A model generated the notes under the pieces. It saw only the letters and a program-made list of their open reading frames with translations, was not told the origin of the DNA and made no database searches. From positions 124,001 to 188,000 of the forward strand of contig NZ_SCOM01000004.1 of assembly GCF_005508865.1 (NCBI RefSeq): 64,000 nucleotides of DNA, given 5' to 3'. Made by a program: the position numbers and the translations under genes. The stretch's first letter is position 1, and every line of letters starts with the position of its first letter. Origin of the DNA: Pseudomonas sp. F(2018). GTDB taxonomy: Bacteria; Pseudomonadota; Gammaproteobacteria; Pseudomonadales; Pseudomonadaceae. Shown here piece by piece: positions 28,679 to 38,586 of this stretch.

Positions 28679-31059
28679 GGGCGTTTCTCCAGTTCGGGTT
28701 TCCAGGTGTTGAGCAGCAGGGCATTGCTCACCACGCTGACGCTGGACAGGGCCATGGCGGCGCCGGCCAGCATGGGGTTGAGCAGGCCGAAGGCCGCCAG
28801 CGGGATGCCCACCAGGTTGTAGACGAAGGCCCAGAACAGGTTCTGCTGGATCTTGCTCCAGGTGCGTCGGCTGATGGCCAGCGCCGCCGGTACCAGGCGT
28901 GGGTCGCCGCGCATCAAGGTGATGCCGGCGGCATGCATGGCCACATCGGTGCCGCCGGCCATGGCGATGCCGACGTCCGCCGCGGCCAGGGCAGGGGCGT
29001 CGTTGATGCCGTCGCCGACCATGGCCACCACTGCGCCGCTGCTTTTCAGCTCGGCGACATGGGCGGCCTTGTCTGCCGGCAGCACCTGGGCATGCACCCG
29101 GTCGATGCCCAGCACGCGGCCCACGGCGCCGGCGCTGCCGGCATTGTCGCCGCTGATCAGATGACTCTCGATATGGCGTTCACGCAGCGCGGCGATGGCT
29201 TCGGCGGCTCCCTCCTTGAGGCTGTCGCCGAAGGCCAGCAGCCCCAGCACTCTGGGCGGTTCGCTCTGCTCGATCAGCCAGGACAGGGTGCGGCCTTCGG
29301 CCTCCCAGTCGCTGGCCTGGCGCTGCAGTTCGCTGCTCAGGCCCAGTTCGTCGAACAGGCGCTGGTTGCCCAGGGCCAGCGCGCGTCCTTCGACCACGCC
29401 ACGAATACCTCGACCCGCCAGGGCCTGGCTGGTGGATAGCGCTGGCAGGGCGATGCCCTGTTCCGCGGCTGCCTGCAGCACGGCATGCGCCAGCGGATGT
29501 TCGCTGCCCTGTTGCAGGGCGCCGGCCAGACGCAGCAGCTCGTTGTTCGCGATGCCCGCCGTGGCCAGGTGGACGATGCGCGGTTGCCCGGAGGTGAGGG
29601 TGCCGGTCTTGTCGAACGCCACCACCGTGACCTTGTGGGCCAGCTCCAGGGCTTCGGCATCCTTGATCAGGATGCCGTGGCGAGCGGCCACGCCGGTGCC
29701 GGCCATGATCGCCGCCGGGGTGGCCAGACCGAGGGCGCAGGGGCAGGCGATCACCAGTACCGCCACCGCATTGATCAGCGCCTGTTCCACGACTGCGCCG
29801 ACCAGCAGCCAACCGCCGAGGGTGGCGAGGGCGATCAGCAGCACGACCGGGACGAACACGGCGCTGACCCGGTCCACCAGTTTCTGGATCGGCGCCTTGG
29901 CCGCCTGGGCGTCCTCCACCAGGCGGATGATCCGCGCCAGCACCGTTTCACCACCGAGTGCAGTGGTGCGCACCAGCAGGCGGCCCTCGCCATTGATGGC
30001 GCCACCGGTGACGGTGTCGCCCGGCACCTTGGCCACGGGCAGGCTCTCGCCGCTGATCAGCGCCTCGTCGGCCTGGCTGTGGCCCTCGAGCACTTCGCCA
30101 TCCACCGGGAAGCGTTCGCCGGGGCGCACCACGATACGGTCGCCCAGGCGCAGGGCGGTGATCGCCACGTCCTCTTCGCGACCATCGACCAGGCGGGTGG
30201 CGCGCTCCGGGCGCAGGGCTTCGAGTGCGCGAATGGCGGCGCTGGTCTGGCGCTTGGCGCGGCTCTCCAAGTACTTGCCGAGCAGCACCAGGGCGATGAC
30301 CACGGCCGAGGCCTCGAAATACAGATGCGGCGCGTGATGCCCGGCGGTGGCCCACAGGTAGAGGCTCAAGCCATAGCCGGCGCTGGTGCCTAGGGTCACC
30401 AGCAGATCCATGTTGCCGCTGCCGGCGCGCACGGCCTTCCAGGCGGCGGCATAGAAGCGCGCGCCGAGGATGAACTGCACCGGCGTGGCCAGGGCGAACT
30501 GGGCCCAGGCGGGCAGCATCCAGTGCAGCCCGGCCCATTCGGCGAACATCGGCACCAGCAGGGGGGCGGCCAGCAGCAGGGCGGCTATCACCGCCCAGCG
30601 TTCGCGCCGCAGGGCGGCCTGCGGATCGACTCTGGCCGACTCGCTGAGCAGGGCTGCCGAATAGCCGGCCTGCTCCACCGCGGCGATCAACGCGGCCACG
30701 TCCGTGCCTTCCAGCAGTTCGACGCGGGCGCGTTCGCTGGCCAGGTTGACGCTGACGTCGCTGACGCCCGGTACCTTACCCAGGGCCCGCTCGATGCGCC
30801 CGGCGCAGCTGGCGCAGGTCATGCCGCCGAGTTGCAGTTCCAGGCTCTGCCGCGGCACCGAATAGCCGGCGTGCTCGACGGCGGCCAGCAGTTCGCCGAG
30901 GCGTTCGCGCGGCGCGGTGATCCGTGCCCGCTCACTGGCCAGGTTGACCTGGCTCTGTTGCACCTCCGGCACCTGGGCCAGGGCACGCTCGACGCGACCG
31001 GCGCAACTGGCGCAGGTCATGCCACGGATGGGAAGGTCGAAAGTCTGCAGGGTGGTCAT
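28675..31059 (-). CDS. copA: CopA, Cu(I)-exporting P1B-type ATPase
   Basis: 794 aa. Two N-terminal heavy-metal domains with GMTCASC (Cys16/Cys19 and Cys82/Cys85), eight TM helices with the CPC metal gate ([13 protein letters not shown]), the phosphorylation motif DKTGTLT, the HP motif (SEHPLA) and [10 protein letters not shown]. It pumps Cu(I), or Ag(I), from cytoplasm to periplasm using ATP. It is the first gene of a copA-cueR operon with a CueR-type promoter directly upstream. Confidence 0.95.
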   Translation of the reverse strand: MTTLQTFDLPIRGMTCASCAGRVERALAQVPEVQQSQVNLASERARITAPRERLGELLAAVEHAGYSVPRQSLELQLGGMTCASCAGRIERALGKVPGVSDVSVNLASERARVELLEGTDVAALIAAVEQAGYSAALLSESARVDPQAALRRERWAVIAALLLAAPLLVPMFAEWAGLHWMLPAWAQFALATPVQFILGARFYAAAWKAVRAGSGNMDLLVTLGTSAGYGLSLYLWATAGHHAPHLYFEASAVVIALVLLGKYLESRAKRQTSAAIRALEALRPERATRLVDGREEDVAITALRLGDRIVVRPGERFPVDGEVLEGHSQADEALISGESLPVAKVPGDTVTGGAINGEGRLLVRTTALGGETVLARIIRLVEDAQAAKAPIQKLVDRVSAVFVPVVLLIALATLGGWLLVGAVVEQALINAVAVLVIACPCALGLATPAAIMAGTGVAARHGILIKDAEALELAHKVTVVAFDKTGTLTSGQPRIVHLATAGIANNELLRLAGALQQGSEHPLAHAVLQAAAEQGIALPALSTSQALAGRGIRGVVEGRALALGNQRLFDELGLSSELQRQASDWEAEGRTLSWLIEQSEPPRVLGLLAFGDSLKEGAAEAIAALRERHIESHLISGDNAGSAGAVGRVLGIDRVHAQVLPADKAAHVAELKSSGAVVAMVGDGINDAPALAAADVGIAMAGGTDVAMHAAGITLMRGDPRLVPAALAISRRTWSKIQQNLFWAFVYNLVGIPLAAFGLLNPMLAGAAMALSSVSVVSNALLLNTWKPELEKRP

Positions 31060-31085
31060 GGGGCGACTCCAAGGAATTCGCCCCT

Positions 31086-31116
31086 AGAATCAACCTTGAC
31101 CTTGGGTCAAGGTCAA
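31086..31116 (-). promoter_or_regulatory. CueR-controlled promoter of copA
   Basis: On the minus strand a -35 TTGACC (31116-31111) and a -10 GATTCT (31091-31086) are separated by 19 bp, the over-long spacing of MerR/CueR promoters. Within it lies a perfect 9-3-9 inverted repeat (31093-31113; arms ACCTTGACC/GGTCAAGGT). Spacing and dyad position match the E. coli copA promoter layout. Confidence 0.88.
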
Positions 31117-31162
31117 GCGCCGGTTTGTCGCATCGCCGCCCGCCGCATTGCCGAACCAGGCA

Positions 31163-31621
31163 TCAGTAGTTGAGTGGCGCCGGAATCAGCTGCAGGCCTA
31201 GGGAGTCCATGGCGATGCGGTACTTGCTCACCTCGCCGGCAGTGACCCGTAGGGTCTGGTGGCGCAGCTGTTCGAAGCGCGGCTGGCAGTCGCCGCCGCC
31301 GAGCTGGCCGAGGCGCACCAGCACCTCGCCCGGCGGCAGGTTGAGGGTGATCGACTGGCCCTGATACAGGCGCGCGGTCAGGTTGCCCTGCAGGTACAGG
31401 CCGATCTCGCAGGGCGTGGAGACTTCCAGGCGCTCGCGGGACACGGTGAGCACGCCGTAGTCGATCGGCGTTGGCAGGGTCATGGGCGCCAGCGGGACGG
31501 CGGCGGGCAGGGGCGGCACCTGGACCGGCATCGCGGCCGACTCGGCCGTGGGTTCGGGCACCGACTCGTCGGCCAGGGCCGGCAGGCTGAGCAGCAGGAG
31601 CAGGGCAATGGGCAGGCGCAT
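31163..31621 (-). CDS. exported protein of unknown function
   Basis: 152 aa. Signal peptide MRLPIALLLLLSLPALA, then a Pro/Ala-rich linker (PVQVPPLPAAVPLAPMTLP), then a beta-rich domain with LYLQGNLTARLYQGQSITL and LPPGEVLVRLGQ, reminiscent of PEGA/carboxypeptidase-regulatory-like modules, though not assigned. Two cysteines (in TPCEIG and GGDCQP) could form a disulfide. The start at 31621 is chosen for the signal peptide; the frame is open further upstream. It lies between the copA and copZ promoters but shows no metal-binding motif. Confidence 0.75.
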   Translation of the reverse strand: MRLPIALLLLLSLPALADESVPEPTAESAAMPVQVPPLPAAVPLAPMTLPTPIDYGVLTVSRERLEVSTPCEIGLYLQGNLTARLYQGQSITLNLPPGEVLVRLGQLGGGDCQPRFEQLRHQTLRVTAGEVSKYRIAMDSLGLQLIPAPLNY

Positions 31622-31687
31622 GGCGAATCCCTCCAGAGGCTCTGTGCAGCTTGGGCCAGGCTGGCGCGGACGACAAGTCGCAAGGCC

Positions 31688-31718
31688 TTGACCTTGCCCC
31701 GATGGCAAGCTCGATGCT
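31688..31718 (+). promoter_or_regulatory. CueR-type promoter of copZ
   Basis: -35 TTGACC (31688-31693), 19-bp spacer, -10 GATGCT (31713-31718). The spacer dyad CTTGCC-5-GGCAAG (31693-31709) is centred as in the copA promoter. This is the same geometry as at 31086-31116, so both are predicted CueR targets. Confidence 0.8.
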
Positions 31719-31750
31719 GGTCTAGTCAACCATGCGATGAGGAAAACGTT

Positions 31751-31948
31751 ATGCAGATTCTGAAAGTGTCGGGCATGAGCTGTGGTCACTGCGTGCGCGC
31801 CATTACCCGAGCGGTGCAGGCTGGCGATCCGGCGGCGGAGGTACAGGTCGACCTGGCGGCCGGCGAGGTGCGGGTGACCAGCCGCCTGAGCCTGGAGCAG
31901 CTGCTGGCGGCAGTACGCGAGGAGGGCTACGCGGCCGAGGCGGCCTGA
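31751..31948 (+). CDS. copZ: CopZ-like copper chaperone (HMA domain)
   Basis: 65 aa, a single ferredoxin-like heavy-metal-associated domain. The metal site MSCGHC is at residues 9-14 (Cys11, Cys14). It differs from CopA's GMTCASC by having His between the cysteines, as many CopZ chaperones do. It likely carries Cu(I) to CopA. The ATG follows GATGAGGAAAA; the open frame extending upstream lacks homology. It has its own CueR-type promoter and is transcribed away from copA. Confidence 0.9.
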   Translation: MQILKVSGMSCGHCVRAITRAVQAGDPAAEVQVDLAAGEVRVTSRLSLEQLLAAVREEGYAAEAA

Positions 31949-31952
31949 TCCG

Positions 31953-32582
31953 TCAGGCCGGCGGGTTCCACTCGCGCAGCAGGCCGCGCAGCTGCGCATC
32001 GATCAGTGCGGGGGTGTCCAGCAGCGGATCGAACAGCTGCGGGTCTCGGGTCCAGTCGGTGAACAGGCCGATGATCTGCGCATGCAGCGCTCGCGCGGCC
32101 AGGCGCGGAGTCATGCCCGGCAGCAGGCGCTCGCGGCAGGCCGGGCGGGCGAACAGCTGCTCGACCAGGCCGATGAACTGATTGACGAAGGCGTTGTGCC
32201 GTTGTTCGGCCTCGCGCAGTTCATCGGTGAACTCGCAGCGATGCAGCAGGATGGTGAAGATGCGCCGCCGCTGCTCGTCGCGGGCCAGGTTGGCGATCGC
32301 CTCGATGCACAGATCGCGCAGCGACAACAGCGGGTCCGCGCCGCCGCAGCCGCTGAGGCGCTCGGTCAGCTGCTCCGGCGGCAGGCGCACCTGGCTGAGC
32401 ATTTCGTGAAACAGATGGGCCTTATTCTCGAAGTGCCAGTACACCGCGCCACGGGTGACCCCGGCGGCGCGGGCGATCTGTTCCAGGGTGCTGTGGGCCA
32501 CGCCCTTCTCCAGAAACAGCTGCTCGGCGGCCGCCATGATGGCGATGCGAGTCTGCTCGGCTTGCTCTTTGGTTCGGCGCAT
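31953..32582 (-). CDS. ttgR: TetR-family repressor, TtgR/AcrR-like
   Basis: 209 aa. The N-terminus MRRTKEQAEQTRIAIMAAAE and HTH (TLEQIARAAGVTRGAVYWHFENKAHLF) match TtgR/AcrR/NalC-type efflux repressors. The C-terminal ligand pocket belongs to the TetR_C acrR-like class (FTILLHRCEF, RLAARALHAQIIGLFTDW). It is divergent from the RND adaptor gene, with a TtgR-like operator in the 151-bp gap, so it should repress the pump until a hydrophobic drug or aromatic compound binds. It is convergent with copZ, 4 bp from its stop. Confidence 0.9.
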   Translation of the reverse strand: MRRTKEQAEQTRIAIMAAAEQLFLEKGVAHSTLEQIARAAGVTRGAVYWHFENKAHLFHEMLSQVRLPPEQLTERLSGCGGADPLLSLRDLCIEAIANLARDEQRRRIFTILLHRCEFTDELREAEQRHNAFVNQFIGLVEQLFARPACRERLLPGMTPRLAARALHAQIIGLFTDWTRDPQLFDPLLDTPALIDAQLRGLLREWNPPA

Positions 32583-32654
32583 GGCGGGTAGGTGGAATCC
32601 GTCTAGGCTCTTGTTTTGGGGAACTCAGTGTAATGAATTCTGTGCCGTTGTTCA

Positions 32655-32681
32655 GTTTACAGACGCCGATGTATGTAACTA
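32655..32681. promoter_or_regulatory. putative TtgR-type operator
   Basis: The imperfect dyad GTTTACA (32655-32661) and TGTAAC (32674-32679) has a spacing and flanking sequence (ATGTATGTAACTA) that resemble the published P. putida TtgR operator as I recall it. It sits in the divergent ttgR/adaptor promoter region. Confidence 0.6.
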
Positions 32682-32733
32682 GCATGGCACTCCTTCGAGG
32701 CTTTGCCCAATTCAAGACGTCATGGAGATGACC

Positions 32734-33882
32734 ATGCTTGCTCGCTCGCTTCCGTTCGCATTCCCAACGCTTGCCCTGAGCATGCTGTTCAGTCCGTTGC
32801 TGCAGGCCGCCGAACAGGGCCAGCAGATGCCGCCGCCGGAGGTAGTGGTGGAGGCGGCCAAGGTCGAATCGCTGCCGCTGCAGTTCGAGTACCCGGCGCG
32901 CACCGCCGGCTTCCGCGAGGTGCAGGTGCGTGCCCAGGTCAGCGGCATCCTGCAGGAGCGCACCTACCAGGAGGGCAGCCAGGTCAAGCAGGGGCAGATC
33001 CTGTTCCGCATCGACCCGCGCCCGTACCAGGCCGCCCTGGCCCGCGCCAAAGGCTCGCTGGCCCAGGAGCAGGCGCGCTACCGGCAGACCGAGCGCGACC
33101 TCAAGCGCATCCGTGAGCTGCAGAAGAAGGGCTTCGCCAGCGAGAGCGAACTGGATAATGCGGTGTCCAACTTCGAGCAGAGCAAGGCCAATATCGAGGC
33201 GGCCAAGGCCGAGGTGCAGTCCAAGCAGATCGACCTCGACTACACCACGGTGGAGGCGCCGATCTCCGGCATCACCAGCAAGGAAACCGTGTCCGAAGGC
33301 AGCCTGATGGTGGCCGGCGACCCGAACGCCAGCCTGCTGACCCAGATCACCCAACTCGATCCCCTCTACGTCAACTTCGCCGCGCCGGATCGCGAGGTCT
33401 CCAGCGTGCGCAGCGGTCTGCAGAGCGGCAGCCTGGTGCGTGAGGGCGGCCAGCAGATGAGCGTGGAGATCAAGTTCGGCGACGGCACCAGCTACCCGCT
33501 GGAAGGCAAGGTCGACTTCACCGACAGCACCATCGATCGCGGCACCGGCACCGTCAGTGCCCGTGCGGTGGTGGCCAACCCGAACCTGGCGCTGATGCCG
33601 GGCCAGTTCGTGCGTGTGGTGGTCAAGGGTATCAACAAGCCCAACGCGATCACCGTGCCGGAGCGCGCGCTGTCCCAGGGGCCGAACGGCACCTTCGTCT
33701 ATGTGGTGGATGATCAGGGCCTGGCGCGTATCCGCCCGATCGGCACGGCGCACACCGCCAACGGCCGCTGGGTGGTGGAGAGCGGTATCGAAGCCGGCGA
33801 CAAGGTGATAGTCGAGGGCCTGCCCAAGGTTCACCCCAACGCGCCCGTCAAGGTGGTCGACGCCGCCCCTGCCAAGCAGTAA
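32734..33882 (+). CDS. RND efflux periplasmic adaptor (MexA/TtgA-like)
   Basis: 382 aa. Hairpin, lipoyl and beta-barrel order is typical of membrane-fusion proteins: TVEAPISGITSKETVSEGSLM (lipoyl), a coiled-coil hairpin (about 95-170, AKGSLAQEQARYRQTERDLKRI) and a C-terminal MP domain. The signal peptide ends SPLLQAAEQ and has no lipobox Cys, unlike MexA/AcrA/TtgA, so this adaptor should be soluble in the periplasm or tethered by an uncleaved signal. The start at 32734 follows GGAG (32724-32727); ATGs at 32722 and 32728 are in frame. It pairs with the pump gene 12 bp downstream. Confidence 0.9.
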   Translation: MLARSLPFAFPTLALSMLFSPLLQAAEQGQQMPPPEVVVEAAKVESLPLQFEYPARTAGFREVQVRAQVSGILQERTYQEGSQVKQGQILFRIDPRPYQAALARAKGSLAQEQARYRQTERDLKRIRELQKKGFASESELDNAVSNFEQSKANIEAAKAEVQSKQIDLDYTTVEAPISGITSKETVSEGSLMVAGDPNASLLTQITQLDPLYVNFAAPDREVSSVRSGLQSGSLVREGGQQMSVEIKFGDGTSYPLEGKVDFTDSTIDRGTGTVSARAVVANPNLALMPGQFVRVVVKGINKPNAITVPERALSQGPNGTFVYVVDDQGLARIRPIGTAHTANGRWVVESGIEAGDKVIVEGLPKVHPNAPVKVVDAAPAKQ

Positions 33883-33894
33883 GGAGTCAGGCCC

Positions 33895-36800
33895 GTGATC
33901 TCCAGGTTCTTTATCGATCGACCGATCTTCGCGGCGGTGATTTCCATCGTCATCATCCTCGCCGGTCTCGCGGCCATGCGCGCGTTGCCGGTGGCCCAGT
34001 ACCCCGAGATTCTGCCGCCGCAGGTGTCCGTGACGGCGGCCTACCCGGGCGCCAGCTCGCAGGTCATCGCCGAGACCGTGGCCGCGCCGCTGGAGCAGGA
34101 AATCAACGGTGTCGAGGGCATGATCTACCAGCTGTCCAACTCCGACAGCAACGGTGCCATGAGCCTGACCGTGTACTTCGACGTCGGCACCGACCCGGAC
34201 CAGGCCACCATCGACGTCAACAACCGGGTGCAGGCCGCACTGGCCAAGCTGCCCGAGGAAGTGCGCCGGCAGGGCGTGAAGGTGGAGAAGAAGTCCTCCG
34301 ACATCCTGCAGGTGGTGACCCTGTTCTCACCGGACGATTCGCGCGACCCGATCTTCATCAGCAACTACGCGCTGATCAACGTGATCGACGAACTCAAGCG
34401 TATCCAAGGCGTCGGTGACGCCAGCCAGTTCGGCTCCAAGGACTACTCCATGCGCATCTGGCTGCGCCCGGACAAGCTGGCGCAGTACGACCTGACCCCG
34501 AGCGACGTGGTCAGTGCCATCCAGGAGCAGAACTCGCAGTTCGCCGCCGGCAATTTCGGCAAGGAGCCGCTGTCGTCGCCGCAGGACTTCACCTACACGG
34601 TGAGCACCAAGGGCCGCTTCACCACGCCGGAAGAGTTCGAGCAGGTGATCCTGCGCACCGACGCGACCGGCGCCAGCCTGTTGCTCAGCGATGTGGCACG
34701 CGTCGAGCTGGGCGCCCAGGACTACTCCCTGGTCACCAGCCTCAACGGCAAGAAGAACGCCGCCTTCGGCATCTACCTGCAACCCGGCGCCAACGCCCTG
34801 GATACCGCCGAGGCGGTGCGCACCACCATGGAACGCCTGGCCAAGCGCTTCCCCGAGGGCATCGCCTACAAGATCCCCTACGACACCACCAAGTTCGTCG
34901 AGGTCTCCATCGAGGAGGTGATCCACACCTTCATCGAGGCCCTGGTGCTGGTGATGCTGGTGGTGTTCATCTTCCTGCAGAACTGGCGCGCCACGCTGAT
35001 CCCGGTGCTGGCCATTCCGGTGTCGCTGATCGGCACCTTCGCCGGCATGTACATGCTCGGCTTCTCGATCAACCTGCTGACCCTGTTCGGCATGGTGCTG
35101 GCCATCGGCATCGTGGTGGACGACGCCATCGTGGTGCTGGAGAACGTCGAGCGGGTGATGCGTACCGAGAAGCTCAGCCCGCGTGAGGCGGCGATCAAGG
35201 CCATGGAGGAGGTGACCGGGCCGATCGTCGCCATCGTCCTGGTGCTGTGCGCCGTGTTCATTCCGGTCGGCTTCCTCGGCGGCCTGGCGGGGCAGATGTA
35301 CAAGCAGTTCGCGATCACCATCGCGGTGTCGGTGGTGATCTCCGGCATCGTCGCCTTGACCCTGTCGCCGGCGCTCTGCGCCCTGATCCTCAAGCCCGAG
35401 CACAAGGAGCCGGCGGCGCCATTCCGCTGGTTCAACAACGCCTTCGAGCGCTTCACCAACGGCTATACCGCCGGCGTGCGCTTCTTCCTCAAGCGTTCGC
35501 TGATCGGTGTGGCGCTGTTCGGCGGCATGATCGCCATCATGGTCGTGCTGTTCGGCCGGGTGCCGGGCTCGCTGGTGCCGGACGAGGACCAGGGCTACGT
35601 GATCAACGCCTACTTCCTGCCGCCGGCAGCCTCGCTGAGCCGCACCGACCAGGTCACCAGCGCGGTCACCGAGGAGCTGATGCAGCATCCGGCGGTGGAG
35701 GACGTGGTGACTTTCGCCGGCTTCGACGTGCTCACCTTCGGTACCCGCAGCAACGCCGGGGTGTCGTTCGTTCCCCTGAAGGACTGGAAGGAGCGCACCA
35801 CCGCGGAGCTCGATGCGCGCAACCTGCCGCGGCAGTTCATGGGCATGGGCGCCAAGCAGAAGGACGCCCTGGTGATGACCTTCAACCCGCCGCCCATCAG
35901 CGGCATGAGTACCACCGGCGGCTTCGAGGCCTATATCCAGGATCGCAGCGGCGGCTCCATCGAGGACCTCAGCGCGGTGGTGCAGAAGTTCATCGCCGCC
36001 GCGTCCAAGCGCCCGGAGCTGGCGGGGGTCAACAGCACCTTCCACGCCGACGTGCCGCAGTACTTCATCGATCTCGACCGCACCAAGGCGCGCGCCCTGG
36101 GCGTTGCGATCAACGATGTGTTCACCGCCATGCAGGCGACCTTCGGCAGCTACTACGTCAACGACTTCAACCTGTATGGGCGTACCTGGCAGGTCAGCCT
36201 GCAGTCCGAAGCGGACTTCCGCCGCAGCCCGGAAGATCTCAACCAGGTCTACGTGCGCTCCAGCGGCGGCGATCTGATTCCGCTGGCCTCGCTGGTGCGC
36301 GTGCAGCGCATCCTCGGCCCGGACTCCTACGCGCGCTTCAACGTCTACCCGGCGGCCAAGCTGCTCGGCGGGCCGGCGCCGGGCTACAGCTCCGGTCAGG
36401 CCCTGGAGGCCATGCAGGAAGTGGCCGACGAGGTGCTAGGCGAGCAGTACAACCTGGCCTGGATCGGTTCTGCCTTCCAGGAACTGGCGACCCATGGCTC
36501 GGGCAGTACCGCGTTCATCTTCGGCCTGATCCTGGTGTTCCTGATCCTGGCCGCCCAGTACGAACGCTGGACGCTGCCGATGGCGGTGGTCACCGCCGTG
36601 CCCTTCGCCGTGTTCGGCGCGATCCTGGCGATCTGGATGCGCGGCCTGGCCAACGACGTGTACTTCCAGGTCGGTCTGGTGACCCTGATCGGCCTGGCGG
36701 CGAAGAACGCTATCCTGATCATCGAGTTCGCCGTGCTGTGCCGCGAGGAGCAGAAGATGGGCATCTTCGAGGCGGCGATGGAGGCGGCCAAGCTGCGCTT

Positions 36801-37035
36801 CCGGCCCATCGTGATGACCTCGCTGGCCTTCATCCTCGGTTGCGTGCCGCTGGCCATCAGCACCGGCGCCGGCTCGGCCAGCCGTCACTCGATCGGTACC
36901 GGGGTGATCGGCGGCATGCTCGCCGCCACCCTGCTGGCGACCTTCCTGATTCCCATGTTCTACCTGCTGGTGGAGTCGCTGGCGGACAAACTGGACAAAC
37001 GCAAGTCCAAGAACGAGGTGGTAGAGCCGCACTGA
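33895..37035 (+). CDS. RND multidrug efflux pump (HAE1 family)
   Basis: 1046 aa with 12 TM helices and two large periplasmic loops. The start is GTG after AAGGAG; the N-terminus [18 protein letters not shown] is a hallmark of HAE1 pumps. Proton-relay residues are present: Asp409-Asp410 in [13 protein letters not shown] (TM4) and Lys937 in [14 protein letters not shown] (TM10). It exports hydrophobic drugs in exchange for protons. No outer-membrane factor (oprM/ttgC-like) gene follows, so it presumably borrows an unlinked channel. Repressed by the adjacent TtgR-like protein, by context. Confidence 0.95.
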   Translation: MISRFFIDRPIFAAVISIVIILAGLAAMRALPVAQYPEILPPQVSVTAAYPGASSQVIAETVAAPLEQEINGVEGMIYQLSNSDSNGAMSLTVYFDVGTDPDQATIDVNNRVQAALAKLPEEVRRQGVKVEKKSSDILQVVTLFSPDDSRDPIFISNYALINVIDELKRIQGVGDASQFGSKDYSMRIWLRPDKLAQYDLTPSDVVSAIQEQNSQFAAGNFGKEPLSSPQDFTYTVSTKGRFTTPEEFEQVILRTDATGASLLLSDVARVELGAQDYSLVTSLNGKKNAAFGIYLQPGANALDTAEAVRTTMERLAKRFPEGIAYKIPYDTTKFVEVSIEEVIHTFIEALVLVMLVVFIFLQNWRATLIPVLAIPVSLIGTFAGMYMLGFSINLLTLFGMVLAIGIVVDDAIVVLENVERVMRTEKLSPREAAIKAMEEVTGPIVAIVLVLCAVFIPVGFLGGLAGQMYKQFAITIAVSVVISGIVALTLSPALCALILKPEHKEPAAPFRWFNNAFERFTNGYTAGVRFFLKRSLIGVALFGGMIAIMVVLFGRVPGSLVPDEDQGYVINAYFLPPAASLSRTDQVTSAVTEELMQHPAVEDVVTFAGFDVLTFGTRSNAGVSFVPLKDWKERTTAELDARNLPRQFMGMGAKQKDALVMTFNPPPISGMSTTGGFEAYIQDRSGGSIEDLSAVVQKFIAAASKRPELAGVNSTFHADVPQYFIDLDRTKARALGVAINDVFTAMQATFGSYYVNDFNLYGRTWQVSLQSEADFRRSPEDLNQVYVRSSGGDLIPLASLVRVQRILGPDSYARFNVYPAAKLLGGPAPGYSSGQALEAMQEVADEVLGEQYNLAWIGSAFQELATHGSGSTAFIFGLILVFLILAAQYERWTLPMAVVTAVPFAVFGAILAIWMRGLANDVYFQVGLVTLIGLAAKNAILIIEFAVLCREEQKMGIFEAAMEAAKLRFRPIVMTSLAFILGCVPLAISTGAGSASRHSIGTGVIGGMLAATLLATFLIPMFYLLVESLADKLDKRKSKNEVVEPH

Positions 37036-37076
37036 CCTGCCGCTGCGGGGTGCGTACCCCGCCGGCTTGTATTCCG

Positions 37077-37103
37077 GGCGCCCCGCGGGGCGCCTTTCGT
37101 TTT
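37077..37103 (+). terminator. intrinsic terminator of the RND operon
   Basis: A perfect 18-bp palindrome (GGCGCCCCG and complement) is followed by TTTCGTTTT, 41 bp after the pump stop. It separates the pump from the MFS gene. Confidence 0.85.
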
Positions 37104-37131
37104 CCGGGTAGTACCACGTTGTGGAGAACCG

Positions 37132-38319
37132 ATGAATTTTCGCATCCTGCTGATACTGGGCACGCTCAGCGCCTTCGGGCCCATGGCCATCGATTTCTAT
37201 TTGCCCAGCTTCCCGACCCTGGCGCGGGTGTTCGGCACCGATGTCGACCATGTGCAGATGTCGCTGGCCTCCTATTTCGCCGGTACCGCCCTGGGCCAGT
37301 TGATCTACGGCCCGCTGGCCGACCGTTTCGGCCGACGCAAGCCGCTGCTGGCCGGGCTGGTGCTGTTCACCCTGGCCTCGCTGGCCTGCGCCCTGGCGCA
37401 GAGCCTGGAGTGGCTGATCGTTGCGCGCTTCGTCCAGGCCCTGGGCGGCTGCGCCGGCATGGTCATCTCGCGGGCGGTGGTGCGTGACCTGTGCGACCCG
37501 CTGGCCTCGGCCAAGGTGTTCTCCAAGCTGATGCTGGTGATGGGCGTGGCGCCGATCCTCGCGCCGCTGGGCGGTGGCGTGCTGCTGCAACTGTTCGGCT
37601 GGCAGTCGATCTTCCTCGGCCTGGTGCTGTTCAGCGCCCTGTGCCTGGCGGCCGTATTGCTGTGGCTGCCGGAGACCCGCTCGGCGCAGTTTCCCGTCCA
37701 GCCGCTGGGCGGGGCGCTGGGGCGCTACTCGCTGCTGCTACGTGACCGCCTGCTGATCGGCTACGGTTTGACCGGCGGGGTGGCCATGGCCGGCATGTTC
37801 GCCTACATCTCCGGCTCGCCGTTTGTGTTCATCGATCTCTACGGCGTACCTGCCGAGCACTACGGCTGGCTGTTCGGTGCCAACGCCGCCGGCTTCATCC
37901 TCAGCGCCCAGCTCAACGGCTGGCTGCTGCGCCACCACGGCCCCGGCTACTGGCTCAAGCGCACGGTATGGATCTATTGCGCCGCGACCCTGGCGCTGCT
38001 GGCGGTGGCCATGGCCCGGCCGGCGCAACTGTGGCCGTTGCTGATCCCGCTGTTCATCACCACTGCCAGCCTGTCCTGCGTGCTGCCCAATGCCACGGCC
38101 TGCGCCATGGCTGGGCAGGGCGCCCATGCCGGCAGTGCCTCGGCGCTGATCGGTTCGTTGCAGTTCACCGTGGCGGCCGGCGCGTCCGGGTTGGTGGGCG
38201 CGCTGCACGACGGCAGCGCCCGGCCGATGGCGCTGGTCATCGCCGTGTGCGGCGTCATCACCGTGATCCTGGGGTTGCTCACCGCGCGACATGCGCGGCG
38301 TCACGCGCTGGAGTTCTGA
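37132..38319 (+). CDS. Bcr/CflA-family MFS drug exporter
   Basis: 395 aa with 12 TM helices. The N-terminus LGTLSAFGPMAIDFYLPSFP and the MFS motif A loop GPLADRFGRRKPLL are diagnostic of the Bcr/CflA drug:proton antiporter clade, as is GGCAGMVISRAVVRDL (motif C region). An SD (GGAG) lies 7 bp before the ATG. It lies after the RND terminator, so it probably has its own promoter, but the two drug exporters may still share regulation. Confidence 0.92.
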   Translation: MNFRILLILGTLSAFGPMAIDFYLPSFPTLARVFGTDVDHVQMSLASYFAGTALGQLIYGPLADRFGRRKPLLAGLVLFTLASLACALAQSLEWLIVARFVQALGGCAGMVISRAVVRDLCDPLASAKVFSKLMLVMGVAPILAPLGGGVLLQLFGWQSIFLGLVLFSALCLAAVLLWLPETRSAQFPVQPLGGALGRYSLLLRDRLLIGYGLTGGVAMAGMFAYISGSPFVFIDLYGVPAEHYGWLFGANAAGFILSAQLNGWLLRHHGPGYWLKRTVWIYCAATLALLAVAMARPAQLWPLLIPLFITTASLSCVLPNATACAMAGQGAHAGSASALIGSLQFTVAAGASGLVGALHDGSARPMALVIAVCGVITVILGLLTARHARRHALEF

Positions 38320-38330
38320 GTGGCGGCCGA

Positions 38331-38519
38331 TCAACCGGCGCTGCGCACCTCGGCGATGCCGCGCCCGGGCAGCGGATGCGGGGCCTTGAGGCGGGTCTGC
38401 AGCACGCGGACGAAGTCCCTGGCCTCGGCCTCGTTGCGGAAACTGACGCGATGCTGGTCCAGGCTGACCTGCCAGCGGGTGCCTTCGGCGGTCTTTACCT
38501 GGTGGATATCAATGTTCAT
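38331..38519 (-). CDS. small conserved protein, unknown function
   Basis: 62 aa beginning MNIDIHQVKTAEGTRWQVSL. It reads as a two-strand/helix module (GTRWQVSLDQHRVSFRNEAE, then ARDFVRVLQTRLK) somewhat like DUF2188-type small proteins, though not assigned. The start at 38519 is the first Met before this conserved-looking segment; the extension to 38573 is not supported by an SD. It is convergent with the MFS gene and is followed on the same strand side by none. Confidence 0.6.
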   Translation of the reverse strand: MNIDIHQVKTAEGTRWQVSLDQHRVSFRNEAEARDFVRVLQTRLKAPHPLPGRGIAEVRSAG

Positions 38520-38586
38520 CGCAGGCCTCCATGGAGACGGTGAAGCTCCAGTGTAGACCTCTGCCCCTCGCATTCCCTGACCTGAA

